Below are positions 38,720 to 49,607 of a stretch of 64,000 bases of DNA, piece after piece. Each line of letters opens with the position of its first letter. Positions within the stretch are counted from its first letter, which is position 1. The position numbers and the translations under genes are program-made. The notes below the pieces were generated by a model. That model made no database searches. It saw nothing but the letters and a program-made list of their open reading frames with translations, and had not been told where the DNA came from. This DNA is from Roseburia sp. AM59-24XD. Its GTDB lineage: Bacteria; Bacillota; Clostridia; Lachnospirales; Lachnospiraceae. The stretch is taken from assembly GCF_003478445.1 (NCBI RefSeq), contig NZ_QUET01000014.1, forward strand, positions 1 to 64,000. Direction: 5' to 3'.

Positions 38720-41700
38720 TCAATTTAGTAATATTGACACGGCATGCATCTTGCATCCATTGACCGTTGCGTAAATATAGGTCGTTCCGACGCTTCTTCC
38801 GACAACCTTGCCGTTGACAACGGTTGCCACCCTCGGATTGGATGAGTACCAGGTTGCCGATTCGGTCGTTCCTTCCACAGACAAGGTTTCTGTATCATAC
38901 TGCCGCATCGTTAAACTGCTGCGGTTCAGAGAAACGACATTGACCGCTACGGTCGAGGTCACACCTCCATCCGCAAGGATCGTGATCGTACAGTTACCGG
39001 TGCCGGTCGCTGTCACGACTCCCGCTCCGGATACCTTTGCCACTCTGCGGTTGTCCGATGCAAAGGAAATATTATCGGAAGAGTTGTTTGGCAGAATCGA
39101 ATAGGAAAGCTTCGCCGAATCGCCCTGCTTCATCGTCAGCTCCGACTGTGCTACTACGATGCTCGTAGCCGGTACCTTCTCAGTTACCTTAATGACACAG
39201 ACGGCTTTCTTGTTACTTCCGTCCTTTGCCACTGCCTTGATCTTCGTCTCACCCTCGGCAATACCACGAACGGTGCCGTCACTTTCTACAATAGCAATGC
39301 TCGTATCTGCCGAACTCCATTTCACGGAATGAAGCGTTGTATTCTTTGGCTTCATGCTGACATGCAGCTTTCTTGTACCGCCGACATAGCATACGGCATA
39401 ATCCGGTACGATCTGAATCGATTTCGCCCTCTGGATAACTCTGACGCGGCAGTTTGCCTTTGCCTTCATCCGGTCTCGTGATACGGCTGTGATCACCGTA
39501 CTTCCGACCTTCTTCGCCTTGATCTTTCCGGACTGGCTGACAGTTGCGATCTTCTTTCTGGAAGTCTTCCAACGCACTGCAGGAGTCCTGGTATTGTTGG
39601 ACCAGATCGTTACCTTCATGCGGTAAGTCGTTCCGACTCCCATGCGGATACCGGTCTTGCCAAGCTTCACCGTTGTGCGGAGTGTTGCCACCGTCACCTC
39701 GCAGGTCGCAGTGACATTATATTTTGTCAGTGTACAGGAAATCGTACATTTGCCCTTTTTCAGTCCGGTTACCTTTCCATTCTGTGTAACCTTTGCAACT
39801 GCTTCATTGGAACTCTTCCAGATAGCCGTTCCATCTGCCTCTACCGGTACAATGACCTTGGTGATCGTAAAGCTCTTGCCAACGGCAATCTCTCTGGCGG
39901 AAGGCTTCAAGGTAAGTGATACTCCCTCGATAACCGTTACATTACAGTAAACAACGATCTTTCCTTCATCAGACTGACAGATAATCGTAACCGTTCCCTT
40001 TTTGACAGCGGTTACAACACCCTTCTCATCGACCGTCGCAACACTCGGATCAGAGGACTGATAAGTAACCTTCTGATTCGTTGCATCTGCCGGAGTAAAG
40101 ATCGGTGTGATCTGGAAAGTCGATCCGGTCTCTACTTCCTGCTGTGTCGGTGTAATGTTGAAGTTGATCACATTGACATATGCCTTCAGCACAGTAACCT
40201 GACAGGTTGCAATAATATTGCCTTCCACCGACTGGCAGATGATCGTTGTCTCTCCGATGGCAATACCTGTTACAAGTCCATTCTCATCAACCGTTGCTAT
40301 CTTGTCGTCGGCACTCTTGTAAATAACCTTCTGGTTACTTGCATCTGCTGGAGTAAATACCGGAGTAATATAAAAGGTCGAACCTACCCGTACCTCCTGC
40401 TCCTTCGGCTCCACAGTAAATCCTTTACCGGAACCGGCGGCTTCACCACGGTAACTGTACATGTCCTCACGATATTACCATCCTCGGACCGTCCGACGAT
40501 CACTGCAGAGCCCTCACTGATACCATTTACCACACCATTGTCATCCACCGTTGCCACAGCTTCATCCGAGCTGTAATAGTGAATCGTCTTCTCAGTGACG
40601 TCCTTCGGATCAAATACCGGAGCGATCGTATAATTGTCACCGACATACAGCTCCTTATGAGCCGGTGTCAGCGTATAATCCTTTAACTTGGTCAGTGCAC
40701 TCTTCACCGTGATCCGGCAGTAAAGCGGCTTCCATACGGTTCCCGTGATCGGATCGGTATATACTGCTCCGATAGAAACCTCACCCTCTGACAATGCAGT
40801 AACAAGACCATTGGAATCAACGGTTGCAACCTTCTCATTAGTCGAAGACCAGCTTAAATTCTGATATGTTGCTGTAACCGGATTAAATACACTTTCAATC
40901 TGCAGTGTCTCACCCACATGCATTTCCGTCTCGGAAGGCTTCAATGTGATGTTATTCGCCGGGACATCCTGACTGATAACCTTTACGGCACAGGTGATCG
41001 CGCCCGCTATCCCCAGATCCTCCGGAATACAGGTGATCCATGCAACATCCCCTGCCTTCAGACCGGTAATATTACCGTCCTTATCCACGGAAACCACCTG
41101 ACTGTTCGTGGATGTCCAGGAAACATTTGTATTGACATGATCACTTGGATTAAAGATCAGTGCGTTTTTCAGAGAGATTGTATCTCCCTCCTTGATTTCG
41201 TACTCATTCTGCGTGAATGCTACGGATTTCAAACGGTTTCTGACATGAACCTTGATAATCTTAAACACGGTACCGTTGGCAACCGTGATATTTGCATCAC
41301 CCGGAGCAACTGCCGTGATCGTTCCTCCCTGTACCTTGGCGATCTTCTGATCGTCCGTGTTCCACAGAAGCGTTGTGTCTGTCGCATCACTTGGAACGAT
41401 CGTGGTTGAAACCGTATACTGGTCTCCGGCGATCATATTGATCTCACTGACATCCGTAATGATATCGGTAACCGGATTCTTCTTGATATTGATACAGCAT
41501 CTTGCGACTACGTTATACGGGTTAAATACCGGCTCAACGGAGATCCACACGGTATCCTCCTTGAGCAGTGTAACAACACCGTTCTTATCGACAGTTGCCA
41601 CACTCGGATCACTCGTTGTCCATTTCAGTTCTGTATTGGTTGCATTCTTTGGCAGATAATTTGCTTTCAGGAATACAAAGCCTGCGGATAAGAATGTATC

Positions 41701-43668
41701 CAGATTCTCGCCCTGCTCGATCGTCAGCGAGGTAATCGCCGCCGTCACCGTAACATGGCAGGTCGCATATGCGTTATTGTCCTTATTGATGACAGTGATC
41801 GTTGTAGATCCTGTCTTTGTTCCGGCAGTCAGTTTTGCCTTTGTATTGCCCTGCTGCGGCTCAACCTTAACCATATCTGTATCCGCAGAGATCCAGGTCA
41901 GATTCTGCTGTCCGGAAAGTCCGGAATCCAGATACTCAATGCTGCCAACCTCCATCTCCAGCTCCGTATGATCGAGCGGGATCGTTGTTGCAGAATTGGT
42001 TACATAGATCTTACAGCTTGCCACATGCGTAACTGCCATATCATCCGTCCAGTACAGACTAACCTTTACCGGACTGTCCGCCGGCGTCTCTTTCTTCGCC
42101 GTTACCGTTGCATACTGTGCATTAGAGCTGATGGAAATATAAGTCTCTCTCGGATCGGTTGTCTCCCATCGGAAGGAATCTGCCTCCGCATATTCTCCGG
42201 ATCCGATAATACCGGTCAGATCTAACTTCGATCCTACTGCCATCGTTGCACTCGCCACATTCAGCGAGAACGTATCCGTGACATTGACCGTGACATTATA
42301 GGTCTGCCCCTGCACAACGCCCGGAATCATCTCCGACGGCATCGAGTTACACTTTACCTTAAACTTGGCAGTACCACGCGTACGCCCGGTCAGGATCCAT
42401 GTCTGGTAATCTACGGAAACCCAGTTACCGGAGTTATCCTCCACCGACAATGTGAAGTTCTTAAGCAGCGTGTCTTTGGAGATATTAAACGCCTCCGCAA
42501 GATCATAGCTGCCACCGATATTGACCGTAACATCCTTATCCTCAAACTTACCGCGGACATCCGCATTAAAATACGACGGCAAACATCCCAGGAAGATGCT
42601 GGAATCCTGCGCCTCTTTGAAGTTGTTGTATGTTCCTTTTACATAGAACATAACAATATACTGTCCCGCCTTTGCATCCAGACGGAAGGTATTGGTTGCA
42701 CTGTCATATATCAGATTCGCATCTGCATTTGCATTATACTCGCCCCCGGCAGAAGAATTGACAAGGGTTCTCGTCGTTCCGCTTCTCTTGGCGATAACCC
42801 AGGTTACTTTATCAAGCACACCCTCCAGAGGATTAGAATCAAACAATGCCGGTATCCAGACCTTATCATTACGCTCCATGATCACCGTTGATGCGGAGTC
42901 GTCGAGTCTTGCTCCGGAAACACTGTCCTTTCGGATCTGCGGGCGGACATAGACATTGATGGAATCATTGTACTCATTCTTGCCGTCATTGTATGTAACA
43001 GAAAGCTGTGTCCTTCCGGTTCCTACCGCCATAACAAGACTTTCACCGCCCTGCTCGCTGACACGGATCACATCGTTGTTGCTGCTGGACCATACAGCAC
43101 TCTGGCTTGTTGCATCACCGAAGATCAGGTTCAGCTTATTGGTATCTTTCTTGGCATTCTTACCAAAATATACGGTTGTACCGTAATCCATTACAATGGA
43201 TCGTCTGGAATCGTTGGAACGGATCTTCGTCATCTTCGCCGGAGCTCCCGTGGAAAGGAACTCATTGATGGAAAATACGACATCGATCGCAACGTTACGC
43301 GTCTCCATGCTGCCATCGGAATGCGTGATCGTACAGGTCAGACCGACCTTACCCATATTCTGAACCGACACACTGACCTGCCGCTGATTGGCTGTTGCCG
43401 GCTCGACAGTCAGGATATCCTCATTGGCACTTGTCCATTCACACTTATCTCCCGCAGCATAATCGGACAGACCAAACGTTGCCGTTGCACGACGGAGTTC
43501 ATAGGTTCCCGTGACCGGGTTACCCTCATCGTCAATGATCTCATAATTGGCAGCCTGAGAGGAACCGTTAAGCTGTCTGCCTGCTATCCCGAGAAAAATG
43601 CCGAAAAATAACAACAATACTCCCAGTATCCATATTCCCTTTTTCGCTGTACGGAATCGTTTTGCCAT
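38720..43668 (-). CDS. Large secreted protein with multiple bacterial Ig-like (BIG2) domains, broken by one frameshift
   Basis: A basic start and a hydrophobic signal segment (about 10-30, GIWILGVLLLFFGIFLGI) lead into at least ten repeats of about 80-90 residues. Each contains the BIG2 pattern W-[ST]-S-x-[DN]-x-x-[IV]-A-x-V-x-x-x-G-x-[IV]-T. Such proteins are cell-surface or spore-surface adhesive rods. The first repeats are diverged and the later ones are regular. The frame breaks at 40418-40420: one extra T (TTT to TTTT on the minus strand) joins KPPVPVKDFTVEPKEQEV and gives 1649 residues. No LPXTG or SLH anchor is visible at the C-terminus, so attachment is unclear. The gene lies between recN and yebC, where argR is common in related clusters. 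Confidence 0.85.
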
Positions 43669-43705
43669 TTCCTTCCCCCGTTCTCTGTAATGGAATCGTA
43701 ATCAA

Positions 43706-44449
43706 TTACTCATCCCAGTTGTGGTACACATCCTGTACATCATCATCTTCATCGAGCAGATCGAGTGTTCTCTGAAGCTGCTTGATATCGTTCTCATCGG
43801 TAAGTGTAACATAGGTTTGTGGCAGCATTGTGACTTCTGCGCTTGCCATTGGGATTTTTTCTGCCTCGATGGCTTCTCTGACAGCGCTAAAATCATCTGG
43901 AAGAGTGATGATCTCATAACTGTCATCCTCCTCACTGAAATCCTCTGCGCCGGCATCCAGTGCAAGCATCATCAGATCATCCGCGCTCAATGTAATATCT
44001 GCATCCTCTAATTCTTCCTTAGAAAGGATGATCTGTCCCTTCTCATCGAACATATAAGACACGCAGCCCTGTGTTCCAACACTTCCGCTTCCCTTTGTGA
44101 ACGCATTTCTTACGTTGCTGGCGGTACGGTTTTTGTTGTCGGTCAGAGCCTTCACGATAATAGCGGTACCGCTTGGTCCATATCCCTCATAGGTAACCTC
44201 CTCATAATTAACGGATGCGGCATCTCCTGCTGCCTTCTTAATACCTCTTTCAATGGTATCGTTTGGCATATTATTGGCTTTTGCCTTTGCAATCACATCA
44301 CGAAGACGGCTGTTGTTAGCAGGATCCGGTCCGCCTTCCTTTACGGCAACCGCGATCTCGCGACCGAGAATGGTAAATACTTTGCCTCTCGCTGCATCGT
44401 TCTTTTCTTTCTTGTGTTTGATGTTGGCAAATTTTGAATGTCCTGACAT
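43706..44449 (-). CDS. yebC: YebC/PmpR-family protein
   Basis: YebC-family proteins act as translation factors at difficult sequences or, in some bacteria, as transcriptional regulators. The N-terminus [20 protein letters not shown], the segment [14 protein letters not shown] and the glycine-rich [13 protein letters not shown] are diagnostic, and the 247 residues are normal. The C-terminus is acidic, as usual. The ATG follows AAAAGGAG. It lies between nadK and the BIG2 gene and has no obvious functional link with either. Confidence 0.96.
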   Translation of the reverse strand: MSGHSKFANIKHKKEKNDAARGKVFTILGREIAVAVKEGGPDPANNSRLRDVIAKAKANNMPNDTIERGIKKAAGDAASVNYEEVTYEGYGPSGTAIIVKALTDNKNRTASNVRNAFTKGSGSVGTQGCVSYMFDEKGQIILSKEELEDADITLSADDLMMLALDAGAEDFSEEDDSYEIITLPDDFSAVREAIEAEKIPMASAEVTMLPQTYVTLTDENDIKQLQRTLDLLDEDDDVQDVYHNWDE

Positions 44450-44569
44450 AATAAAACTCTCCTTTTATCTTTCTTGGCGGGAATATATCCCGTAACTTAT
44501 ATATTTTATCACCTTTCCCCATATCTGTCTACGAAACATTTTCATGCCTGCAGGCAGCCGGCAAAAGGA

Positions 44570-45436
44570 TCAATTTCCGTTTAATTTATCACGCATCTTC
44601 TTGTAGAAGCTGACACCGGACAGCTTGACGATCCTCGTCTGATCCTCCGGCACACAGATATCCAGCCGTTCTCCCGTTGCCAGTCCGCGCACGGTTCTTC
44701 CATCGACAACCAAAACGGCGGTATCCTCCTGAAACTCCTTCGTCTGTCCAAGTTCCAGCGTGATCTTATCTCTGGCGGACACCACAAGGCTGCGTTTATT
44801 CAGCGAATGGGCACAGATCGGTGTGATCACGGTTGCCTCTGTATCCGGCACCATAACCGGTCCTCCTGCCGACAAATTATATCCGGTTGACCCCGTAGGT
44901 GTGGAAATGATCAGACCATCTGCACGATAGATATCGGCTAATTCTTCATTAATATATACTTTTATCGTGATGAGCCTGCAATCGCCCCGCTTGCTGACCA
45001 CTACATCATTGAGTGCATAGCTTGCTTTTCCTTTGCCCTTCTCTGCCTGCGGGCTGCTCTCACGGAGCATGATCCGGTTCTCGATCATATACTGATCCGC
45101 AAACATCATATCCAAGGCCCGTTCCAGATTCTGCTGCTCCACCTCCGTCAGAAACCCCATCGTACCCATATTGATCCCGAGGATCGGCAGACGGCTGTGC
45201 ACCAGATCGATCGCAGCCTGGATCATCGTCCCGTCTCCTCCGAGTACCAGGACACACTCGGTCTCCTCCGGGATCTTATCTGCGTCTGTATAATGCAGGA
45301 TTCCCTCCGAGATCACCCGGCGGTTCTCCAGTATATGACACTTGCCGCCCTTTTGCTCAATATATTCCTGAATATATAACGCTTTGCGGTTACTGTCCTC
45401 TTTATCCCTGTTTGTGATCACACAAAACCGTTTCAT
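44570..45436 (-). CDS. nadK: NAD kinase
   Basis: This cytoplasmic enzyme phosphorylates NAD+ to NADP+. The active-site motif GGDGTMIQA and the second conserved block LIISTPTGSTGYNLSAGGP are present, as is the NMG segment (GINMGTMGFLTE). The 288 residues fit the family. It follows tlyA, the standard Firmicute order, but recN does not follow directly: yebC and the BIG2 gene intervene. Confidence 0.96.
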   Translation of the reverse strand: MKRFCVITNRDKEDSNRKALYIQEYIEQKGGKCHILENRRVISEGILHYTDADKIPEETECVLVLGGDGTMIQAAIDLVHSRLPILGINMGTMGFLTEVEQQNLERALDMMFADQYMIENRIMLRESSPQAEKGKGKASYALNDVVVSKRGDCRLITIKVYINEELADIYRADGLIISTPTGSTGYNLSAGGPVMVPDTEATVITPICAHSLNKRSLVVSARDKITLELGQTKEFQEDTAVLVVDGRTVRGLATGERLDICVPEDQTRIVKLSGVSFYKKMRDKLNGN

Positions 45437-45529
45437 CGCTGTTCTCCATTCTCATACAAATCATTCTACAGTTATCTCCGTTCATTCACAGACAACACTG
45501 TGCTTTCCCATGGCACCGGCTGCCATCAC

Positions 45530-45610
45530 TCTGTAACAGCATTCACATACTCCACGGCACCCGCTTTCATTATTCTGTGACAGCATTCACATGCTCCACG
45601 GCACCCGCTT
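45530..45610 (-). repeat. 44-base tandem duplication covering the 3' end of tlyA
   Basis: A 37-base core at 45530-45566 is repeated at 45574-45610 with two mismatches, a period of 44 bases. The second copy encodes the last residues of TlyA (AGAVEHVNAVTE), and the first lies just beyond the stop codon. A weaker third copy may begin near 45511. The duplication fills most of the tlyA-nadK gap. Confidence 0.85.
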
Positions 45611-46445
45611 CCCTATCGAGCTTTCCATGGGCAGCCGCAACCGTCTCCCTGATGAGCGCCGCGTACTCCTCCTGAAACGCTTCATCGCTGACCGGCTCTT
45701 CCGGTGCAGATGCGGTATTATTGATATAAAGGAGATACTCGATATTGCCCTCCGGTCCCTTGATCGGCGAAAAGCTCAGCTCACGTATTGCAAAGCCAAT
45801 CGAAAGTACATACTGCATGATCTGCTCCAACACCTCTATGTGTACCTTCGGATCACGGACAACGCCCTTTTTGCCGACCTTCTCTCTGCCCGCTTCAAAC
45901 TGCGGCTTCACAAGGCAGACACCCTGTCCATCCGGTGTCAGTAAAGCCTTAACAGGCTCTAACACCTTCTTCAGCGAGATAAATGCGACATCCACCGAGA
46001 AAAATGCGATCGGATCCGCAATGTCCTCCGGTGTTACATAACGAACGTTGGTCTTCTCCATAGAAACAACTCTCTCATCCTGACGAAGCTTCCATGCAAG
46101 CTGATTGGTTCCGACATCCACAGCATAAACCTTCACGGCACCGTTCTGAAGCATGCAGTCTGTAAAGCCGCCGGTCGATGATCCCACATCCATGCAGATC
46201 TTGTCCTTAAGCGGCACCTGCCAAAGCTCAATCGCCTTCTCCAGCTTATAGCCCCCGCGGCTGACATATTTCATCGGTGTTCCCTTCACCTCGATCAATA
46301 CGTCCTCCTTAAAGGCAGACCCCGCTTTATCCTCTCTCTGTCCGTTGACAAAGACATTTCCTGTCATAATAATTGCTTTCGCTTTCTCTCTGGACGCTGC
46401 CAGATTTCTCTTGACCAAAAGCACATCCAATCGTTCCTTTGCCAT
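45570..46445 (-). CDS. tlyA: TlyA-family rRNA 2'-O-methyltransferase
   Basis: An N-terminal S4 RNA-binding domain (ERLDVLLVKRNLAASREKAK) is followed by an FtsJ-like SAM methyltransferase domain with DVGSSTGGFTDCML and the Lys in VKPQFEAGREKVGKKG. TlyA enzymes methylate 16S and/or 23S rRNA riboses. It starts three bases after the dxs stop. The last 25 residues are a family-variable tail (REAGAVEHVNAVTE), whose coding DNA is duplicated in tandem just after the stop codon. Confidence 0.94.
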   Translation of the reverse strand: MAKERLDVLLVKRNLAASREKAKAIIMTGNVFVNGQREDKAGSAFKEDVLIEVKGTPMKYVSRGGYKLEKAIELWQVPLKDKICMDVGSSTGGFTDCMLQNGAVKVYAVDVGTNQLAWKLRQDERVVSMEKTNVRYVTPEDIADPIAFFSVDVAFISLKKVLEPVKALLTPDGQGVCLVKPQFEAGREKVGKKGVVRDPKVHIEVLEQIMQYVLSIGFAIRELSFSPIKGPEGNIEYLLYINNTASAPEEPVSDEAFQEEYAALIRETVAAAHGKLDREAGAVEHVNAVTE

Positions 46446-46448
46446 ATC

Positions 46449-48323
46449 CTATGCCTTTCTATCCTGCTGCCAGGACAAGATCTTCTTCGTGATCCCCTCC
46501 GGATCCAGACCATATTTCTCCTTCAGTTCCCTGACACTGCCATGCTCAATAAACTGATCCGGCAGCGCAATATTCATTACCTTCATCGGCGTTTCTTCAT
46601 ACCATGCGGAAACTGCCTCACCAAAGCCGCCGTTAAAAACGCCCTCCTCCAGAGTAACTACTCTGGAATGCTTCTCCTTTAGCTGTTCTAACACATTCAC
46701 ATCAATTGGCTTAACAAAACGCATATTGATCACGGTCACCTTCTGATCCTGCGCCTTAAGCTTTTCTCTGACCCACATCGCCGTCTCGACCATGCTGCCG
46801 ACCGCAAGAAGCGCAGTCTCCTGTCCGGAGCAGATCCACTCAGCCTGTCCCATTGCGATTTCCTGCTTATGATCCTGCAGTCCGGTCCACGCCTCTCCCC
46901 TCGGATAGCGCACTGCAACCGGTCCGTTCTGCGCAAGTGCAAATAACATCATCTGCTTTAATTCCCAGCCGTTCTTCGGTGCCATCACCGTAAGATTCGG
47001 CATACTTCTCAGATACGCGAGATCAAAGATTCCCTGATGTGTCTCTCCGTCACTGCCGACAAGACCTGCCCTGTCAACAGCAAATACAACCGGCATCTTT
47101 CCGATGCAGACATCGTGAAGGATCTGATCATAGGCTCTCTGCAGAAATGTCGAATAGATTGCCACAACCGGCTTTAAGCCGCCTGCCGCCATTCCGGCCG
47201 CAAACGTGACCGCATGCTCCTCCGCGATCCCGACATCGAAAAACTGCTTCGGATACTTCTCCGCCATCCCCGTCAGACCTGTTCCTGACGGCATTGCTGC
47301 GGAAACTGCCACGATATCATTCCTCTCAGCGGCTGTCTCTAACATGGTTTCACTGAAAATATCGGTATACGTCTGAGCCGATTCGACCGTCTTCCGGCTG
47401 CTTCCGTCCTTCAGATTAAACGGAGATACTCCATGGAAATACGATGGGTTCTGCTCTGCCGGTCGGTAGCCCTTTCCCTTTCTGGTGCAGACATGAACGA
47501 TCACCGCTTCCTTCACCTTGGAGGCACTCTCAAACGCTGTTACCATCTGCTGGATATTATGTCCGTCGATCGGTCCGATATAGGTCAGTCCCATATCCTC
47601 AAAAAGCATTCCCGGAATCAACACGCGCTTCACCAGGTCTTTAAATCCTCGGATCCGGCTTGTCAGCTTATCGCCGAGATGCGGAAGCTTTGAAAGTGCA
47701 TTCTCAACCTCTTCCTTAAGCTCCGTATAGTTGCCGTTTGTACGGATCTTGCCAAGGTAGCTCGACATGCCTCCTACATTTTTAGAAATCGACATCTGGT
47801 TATCATTCAAAACGATCACCATATTAGATTTCAGACGTGCGGCGTTATTCATCGCCTCAAACGCCATGCCGCCGGACAGCGCACCGTCTCCGATCACTGC
47901 AAAGATCTTGCGGTCCTCCCCACGAAGATCTCTCGCCTTTGCCATACCCAGTGCGACACTGATCGAAGTCGAACTGTGTCCGGTGTCGAAAGCGTCACAG
48001 TCACTCTCCGACTGCTTCGGAAATCCACTCATTCCTCCAAACTGCCGCAGATGGTCAAAGCCGTCCTTTCTGCCGGTCAGGATCTTATGTGTGTAAGACT
48101 GGTGTCCCACATCCCAGACGATCTTATCCTCTGGAAGATTGCAGCAAAGATGAAGTGCCATGGTAAGCTCCACCACACCGAGATTTGATGCAAGATGACC
48201 TCCGGTGTGACTGATCTTTTGTACCAGAAAACGTCTGATCTCCTTGGCAAGCGGACGAAGCTCGTCCTTTTCAAGCTCCTTTATATCATTTGGTTTTTCT
48301 ATCTTGTCCAATATTTCTCCCAC
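46449..48323 (-). CDS. dxs: 1-deoxy-D-xylulose-5-phosphate synthase
   Basis: This enzyme condenses pyruvate and glyceraldehyde-3-phosphate, the first step of the MEP isoprenoid pathway, using thiamine diphosphate. The ThDP/Mg site GDGALSGGMAFEAMNNA, the catalytic region with GHNIQQMVTAFE and the Glu in GIAEEHAVTFAAGMA are intact, and 624 residues is normal. It is followed by tlyA and preceded by ispA, so early isoprenoid genes are grouped. Confidence 0.97.
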   Translation of the reverse strand: MGEILDKIEKPNDIKELEKDELRPLAKEIRRFLVQKISHTGGHLASNLGVVELTMALHLCCNLPEDKIVWDVGHQSYTHKILTGRKDGFDHLRQFGGMSGFPKQSESDCDAFDTGHSSTSISVALGMAKARDLRGEDRKIFAVIGDGALSGGMAFEAMNNAARLKSNMVIVLNDNQMSISKNVGGMSSYLGKIRTNGNYTELKEEVENALSKLPHLGDKLTSRIRGFKDLVKRVLIPGMLFEDMGLTYIGPIDGHNIQQMVTAFESASKVKEAVIVHVCTRKGKGYRPAEQNPSYFHGVSPFNLKDGSSRKTVESAQTYTDIFSETMLETAAERNDIVAVSAAMPSGTGLTGMAEKYPKQFFDVGIAEEHAVTFAAGMAAGGLKPVVAIYSTFLQRAYDQILHDVCIGKMPVVFAVDRAGLVGSDGETHQGIFDLAYLRSMPNLTVMAPKNGWELKQMMLFALAQNGPVAVRYPRGEAWTGLQDHKQEIAMGQAEWICSGQETALLAVGSMVETAMWVREKLKAQDQKVTVINMRFVKPIDVNVLEQLKEKHSRVVTLEEGVFNGGFGEAVSAWYEETPMKVMNIALPDQFIEHGSVRELKEKYGLDPEGITKKILSWQQDRKA

Positions 48324-48397
48324 AGTGTTCCCTCATTTCTTTGTAATATAACGTATCCTGACAGACCTGTATCAGGAGTTTCTTCGAAGTTCCTGAA

Positions 48398-49297
48398 TTA
48401 TTTCGTACGGTTGATCAGATATTCGATCAGGTCCTCGAGAAACGGATTGCTTCCCGGAAGCTTCTCAAGAAGCTCAACCGCCTGATGGGAATACCGCTCG
48501 ACCGCCTGATGCGACTGCTCGATTCCGTAGAGTGTCACATACGTTGTCTTTTCGTTTTTCTCATCACTGTGTACCGGCTTTCCAAGCTCTTCTGTCGTGC
48601 TGGTGCAGTCAAGGATATCGTCCTGGATCTGAAATGCCATTCCGACGCTGCGTCCGATCTGTTCCATCTGCTCCAGTGCCGTCTCATCCGCACCGGCTAA
48701 CGCTGCACCCACCATAAGTGCACTCTCTAAAAGAGCACCTGTCTTAAGCGTATAAATAAACTCGAGCACTTCCTTATCCAAAGGCTGTCCGGTGCGTTCC
48801 ACATCAACGACCTGACCGCCAACCATGCCATAAACACCCGCCTTGCGGGCAAAGATCTGCATTGCCTTTGCTGCCGACATCGGGTCACTGATATGGTCAA
48901 AGCACTGTGATGCCGTCTCAAATGCATAATTGAGCAAGGCGTCTCCGGCAAGGATTCCCATATCCTCTCCGTATACGACATGCGTCGTCTTTCTTCCTCT
49001 TCGATAGTCATCATTGTCCATCGCAGGAAGATCATCATGAACCAGCGAATAGGTATGTACCATCTCGATCGCTGCCATAAACGGCTCGATCACCTTCATA
49101 TCCTCACCGCCAAAAAGCCGGTAGGCTTCCCTCATCAGGATCGGACGGATCCTCTTGCCGCCCGCCATCAGACTGTATTCCATCGCATCAAATATCGTCT
49201 TCTGGAGTCCCTCCCGGTTCGGAAGATACCCGGTCAGTATCTTCTCTGCCTCCTGCTGTCTTTCCTTAAATTCTTTTTCAAATTTTTCTTTATTCAT
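48398..49297 (-). CDS. ispA: Farnesyl/geranyl diphosphate synthase
   Basis: This polyprenyl synthase makes the C15 (or C10) diphosphate used for undecaprenol and quinone precursors. The first aspartate-rich motif is in HDDLPAMDNDDYRRG and the second in QIQDDILD, with GGKRIRP near the N-terminus. I chose the ATG at 49297 (MNKEKFEKEF), giving 299 residues; a frame extends to 49351 with a basic, atypical start. xseB lies upstream and dxs downstream, as in B. subtilis and clostridia. Confidence 0.95.
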   Translation of the reverse strand: MNKEKFEKEFKERQQEAEKILTGYLPNREGLQKTIFDAMEYSLMAGGKRIRPILMREAYRLFGGEDMKVIEPFMAAIEMVHTYSLVHDDLPAMDNDDYRRGRKTTHVVYGEDMGILAGDALLNYAFETASQCFDHISDPMSAAKAMQIFARKAGVYGMVGGQVVDVERTGQPLDKEVLEFIYTLKTGALLESALMVGAALAGADETALEQMEQIGRSVGMAFQIQDDILDCTSTTEELGKPVHSDEKNEKTTYVTLYGIEQSHQAVERYSHQAVELLEKLPGSNPFLEDLIEYLINRTK

Positions 49298-49360
49298 GAT
49301 AAAACCATGCCTTCCCGCAACCCGCCGTTTCCGCAGCCGCTGTATTTGCAAATTCTTCTG

Positions 49361-49555
49361 TTATTCTTCTCCGTTTTCCAATACGATCAGCTTCTTCTCA
49401 ACGCGGTCGATTGAATTGCTGCAGTTTTTGATAAGCTTCATGCCTTCCTCGTACTTCTTGAAGGAATCCTCCAGCGTCATATCTCCCTTTTCCAGCTCCG
49501 CAATGATCGTCTCAAGCTGTTCAAAGGATTCCTCTAATATGATCTTTTTTGCCAT
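49361..49555 (-). CDS. xseB: Exodeoxyribonuclease VII small subunit
   Basis: This 64-residue helical protein has the family pattern SFEQLETIIAELEKGDMTLE followed by FKKYEEGMKLIKNC. It forms the multimeric partner of XseA. It sits 52 bases downstream of xseA and upstream of ispA. Confidence 0.93.
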   Translation of the reverse strand: MAKKIILEESFEQLETIIAELEKGDMTLEDSFKKYEEGMKLIKNCSNSIDRVEKKLIVLENGEE

Positions 49556-49607
49556 AATACACTACTATTCCTTTCTCAGCCCGCCAACGTTCCGCCGCAG
49601 GCCTGCC

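Noticed and set aside
38720..40462. A second independent BIG2 gene
   Set aside because: Its apparent start lies inside the repeat array and has no signal peptide; adding one T gives a continuous repeat with the upstream frame.
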